Source: CAWKZT01 sp963854565 (GTDB lineage: Bacteria; Actinomycetota; Acidimicrobiia; Acidimicrobiales; JAHEJN01). Taken from it: 7,306 bases of DNA. Positions 5,776-7,306 of the stretch are shown here, one piece after another. The DNA lies in contig CAWKZT010000089.1 of the NCBI GenBank assembly GCA_963854565.1, positions 1 to 7,306 of the forward strand. Reading direction: 5' to 3'. The position numbers were made by a program, and so were the translations under genes. Position 1 is the first letter of the stretch. Each line of letters starts with the position of its first letter. Under the pieces are notes generated by a model. It searched no databases, was not told the DNA's origin, and was given only the letters and a program-made list of their open reading frames with translations.

Positions 5776-6507
5776 GTGTTCCGTCGTTTCCTGCTTCTCT
5801 TTGTGGTCATCGCCTTCGGCTTTGCGGCGTGCGGCACGACTGGCCCCGCATCTGCCGACCGACCCGCTGACGACGACCTCGAACCCTCGGTAGTTATCGA
5901 GGTCCCCACTCCGGTCCCAACGGAGACGCCGACCACGACTGATTACGTCATCGCCGCGGGCGACACTTTGGGCGGTATTGCGGAAAATCTCAACGTTTCC
6001 GTCGATTCCATCCTTGAAGCCAACGCTATGAACGTGGAGCAGGTTCTCAATATTGGTGACGTCATCCGGGTTCCGATTCCGCCGCCCGCCGAAACGCTGG
6101 ACGATGATCAGCCGGGAGGCGACATCGACCTATCGGGCAATCGAGTGCTCACTGCCTACACGGTGGCCGCGGGCGACACGCTGGGTGAGATTGCCGACCG
6201 TTTCCAGACAACAACCGCCGATCTTTTGGAAATTAATGCCCTCGACTCGGTGGATCTCACCGTGGGGGACGAACTCAAAGTCCCGGTGCCATCAGGCAGT
6301 TCGGCCAATACTGCACCCGAGGGTCCCGTTACGGCACCAGGCACCAACCGCCTAGAGGCCGACGAATACACCGTCCGCAGCGGCGATACCACTGGTGCCA
6401 TTGCTGACCTGCATGGCGTGATTTTGAACGAACTACTCGAAGCCAACAACATGACGATCGACAGCATTATTCAGGTCGGACAAACACTAACGATCCCGCA
6501 GGATTAG
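5776..6507 (+). CDS. Lipoprotein with three LysM repeats
   Basis: This 243-residue protein begins with a lipoprotein signal: FRRF, a hydrophobic stretch to residue 18, and FAAC with the likely lipidated Cys19 (Phe at -3 is unusual but tolerated). A Pro/Thr-rich linker (20-56) follows. Three LysM domains come next, at about 57-100 (DYVIAAGDTLGGIAENLNVS), 127-170 (AYTVAAGDTLGEIADRFQTT) and 197-241 (EYTVRSGDTTGAIADLHGVI). Each begins with the Y-V-x-x-GDT core and ends with VGxxLxIP. LysM domains bind N-acetylglucosamine sugars of peptidoglycan or chitin. No catalytic domain is attached, so the protein is probably an anchored wall-binding factor. Repeats 1 and 2 share an identical 14-base DNA stretch (5953-5966 and 6166-6179), a sign of internal duplication. 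The start is GTG; the nearby ATG at 5771 is out of frame. Confidence 0.9.
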   Translation: MFRRFLLLFVVIAFGFAACGTTGPASADRPADDDLEPSVVIEVPTPVPTETPTTTDYVIAAGDTLGGIAENLNVSVDSILEANAMNVEQVLNIGDVIRVPIPPPAETLDDDQPGGDIDLSGNRVLTAYTVAAGDTLGEIADRFQTTTADLLEINALDSVDLTVGDELKVPVPSGSSANTAPEGPVTAPGTNRLEADEYTVRSGDTTGAIADLHGVILNELLEANNMTIDSIIQVGQTLTIPQD

Positions 6508-6513
6508 CGGCTC

Positions 6514-6547
6514 GGGTCACGTCCTGTCACTAGCTCAGACATGACCC
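6514..6547. terminator. Stem-loop between convergent LysM and cyclophilin genes
   Basis: GGGTCA (6514-6519) pairs with TGACCC (6542-6547). Inside it GTC-c-TG pairs with CAGAC across one mismatch, leaving a 9-base loop and about 11 base pairs in all. It starts 7 bases after the LysM stop and lies between two convergent genes, so it could act in both directions. No U-tract is present on either strand. Confidence 0.5.
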
Positions 6548-6621
6548 CAAAATCGGCAATGGGTGACTGCGCTGACTCTTTCGAGCAACCCAGCCACCCA
6601 AGGCGAAGAACGTTTTGGTAA

Positions 6622-7185
6622 TCAGTCGTCGTGTTCGGTGATGGTGACCGATTCAATGACGACGTCATCGAGCGGCTTATCGCCACGAGCGGTGGCCACG
6701 TTTTGCATGGTGTCAACCACAATTTCAAGACCCTTCACAATTTTGCCGAACAGTGAGTACTGCGGCGGGAGGCCGGCACCGCTAGGTCCGCTAATTAGGA
6801 AGAACTGAGATCCATTGGTATTCGGGCCAGCGTTGGCCATGGCAATGGAGCCAATTTCGTAACGACCGGGCTGAGGAAGTTCGTCTTCGAACTTGTACCC
6901 AGGGCCACCCATTCCGGTGCCGTCAGGGCAGCCACCTTGACACATGAATCCACCAATGATGCGGTGGAAACCCAGGCTGTCGTAGTAGTGATAGCGGGCC
7001 AAAAATACGAAGTTATTGACCGTCTTGGGGGCATTGGTCGCATCTAGAGCGATGACGATTTCGCCTAGCGAAGTAGTCATCGTTGCCGTGTAACGCTTCG
7101 ATGGGTCGATGCACATTGGAGGTGCACTACTAAATGAGGTCTGGCGGGCGCTAGAGCCGTCCACTGCGGGGCATTCGATTGCCAT
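6622..7185 (-). CDS. Cyclophilin-type peptidyl-prolyl cis-trans isomerase
   Basis: This 187-residue enzyme catalyses cis-trans isomerisation of peptide bonds before proline. The cyclophilin fold spans about 31-183. FHRIIGGFMCQGG (73-85) contains the catalytic Arg (R75) with F80, M81 and Gln83. GSIAMANAGPNTNGSQFF (112-129) and YSLFGKIVKGLEIVVD (143-158) complete the site. The Trp that binds cyclosporin in human CypA is not present, as in many bacterial forms. Cysteines 82 and 86 flank the active site (MCQGGCPDGTG). The N-terminal 30 residues (ECPAVDG, then PPMCIDPSK) have no signal or membrane segment, so it is probably cytoplasmic. An in-frame TAA upstream with no start codon after it makes the ATG at 7185 the only option, although the ribosome site is poor (AAGAAAAGA). 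It converges with the LysM gene. Confidence 0.95.
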   Translation of the reverse strand: MAIECPAVDGSSARQTSFSSAPPMCIDPSKRYTATMTTSLGEIVIALDATNAPKTVNNFVFLARYHYYDSLGFHRIIGGFMCQGGCPDGTGMGGPGYKFEDELPQPGRYEIGSIAMANAGPNTNGSQFFLISGPSGAGLPPQYSLFGKIVKGLEIVVDTMQNVATARGDKPLDDVVIESVTITEHDD

Positions 7186-7279
7186 AAGGTGAGATCTTTT
7201 CTTGCCAACTGCTCGGCATATAGATTGTTATTCGCGTTGACGGTATCTACCTAACGCCGCACCATCCACCATTGTCCCG

Positions 7280-7306
7280 ATGCTGCGTATGAAGATGGCG
7301 CCGATG
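7280..7306 (+). CDS. Possible start of a gene cut by the window edge
   Basis: An open frame begins at ATG 7280 and runs off the window as MLRMKMAPM. It would be divergent from the cyclophilin gene, with a shared upstream region of about 94 bases (7186-7279). The pattern faintly recalls prolyl-tRNA synthetase N-termini (R/K-M-x-x-x-F), but nine residues cannot decide it. I see no good ribosome site. Confidence 0.2.

Overview
The window looks like a chromosomal stretch from an actinobacterium of moderate GC content. The best clues are the order dnaK-grpE-dnaJ-hspR with a MerR-type HspR repressor as last gene, a DnaK without the N-terminal insert seen in proteobacterial Hsp70, a possible SigH-type stress promoter, and start codons without clear Shine-Dalgarno sites but with TAnnnT boxes placed for leaderless mRNAs. 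The class Acidimicrobiia is my guess from the style of the cyclophilin N-terminus; I cannot prove it here.

Layout. The left 4.1 kb is a minus-strand heat-shock operon, transcribed right to left: dnaK (4065-2239), grpE (2239-1730, sharing one base with dnaK), an 80-base gap holding the strongest hairpin of the window, dnaJ (1649-723, class B without zinc fingers), and hspR (723-382, sharing one base with dnaJ). Beyond hspR lies a 195-base stretch packed with small palindromes. It is followed by about 58 codons matching only the extreme C-terminus of ClpB, which I read as the remnant of a deleted clpB that once closed the operon. The 301-base divergent region 4066-4366 carries the dnaK control signals and the start of the plus-strand genes.

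The right part holds three plus-strand genes: gpmA (phosphoglycerate mutase, 4367-5134), an unrecognised 152-residue protein (5257-5715), and a lipoprotein with three LysM repeats (5776-6507). The LysM gene converges with a minus-strand cyclophilin-type peptidyl-prolyl isomerase (7185-6622). At the right edge, nine codons on the plus strand may begin another gene.

How it fits together. DnaK, DnaJ and GrpE form one chaperone cycle, and HspR is expected to repress the operon. ClpB normally works with DnaK in disaggregation, so its loss from this locus is the most notable point. gpmA is a housekeeping glycolysis gene, the LysM lipoprotein probably binds the cell wall, and the cyclophilin is a folding catalyst. 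I see no mobile element, CRISPR array, tRNA, rRNA or new multi-gene system. The items worth a second look are the clpB remnant, the intra-operon hairpin, the palindrome cluster, the incomplete HspR operator, and the leaderless-type promoters.
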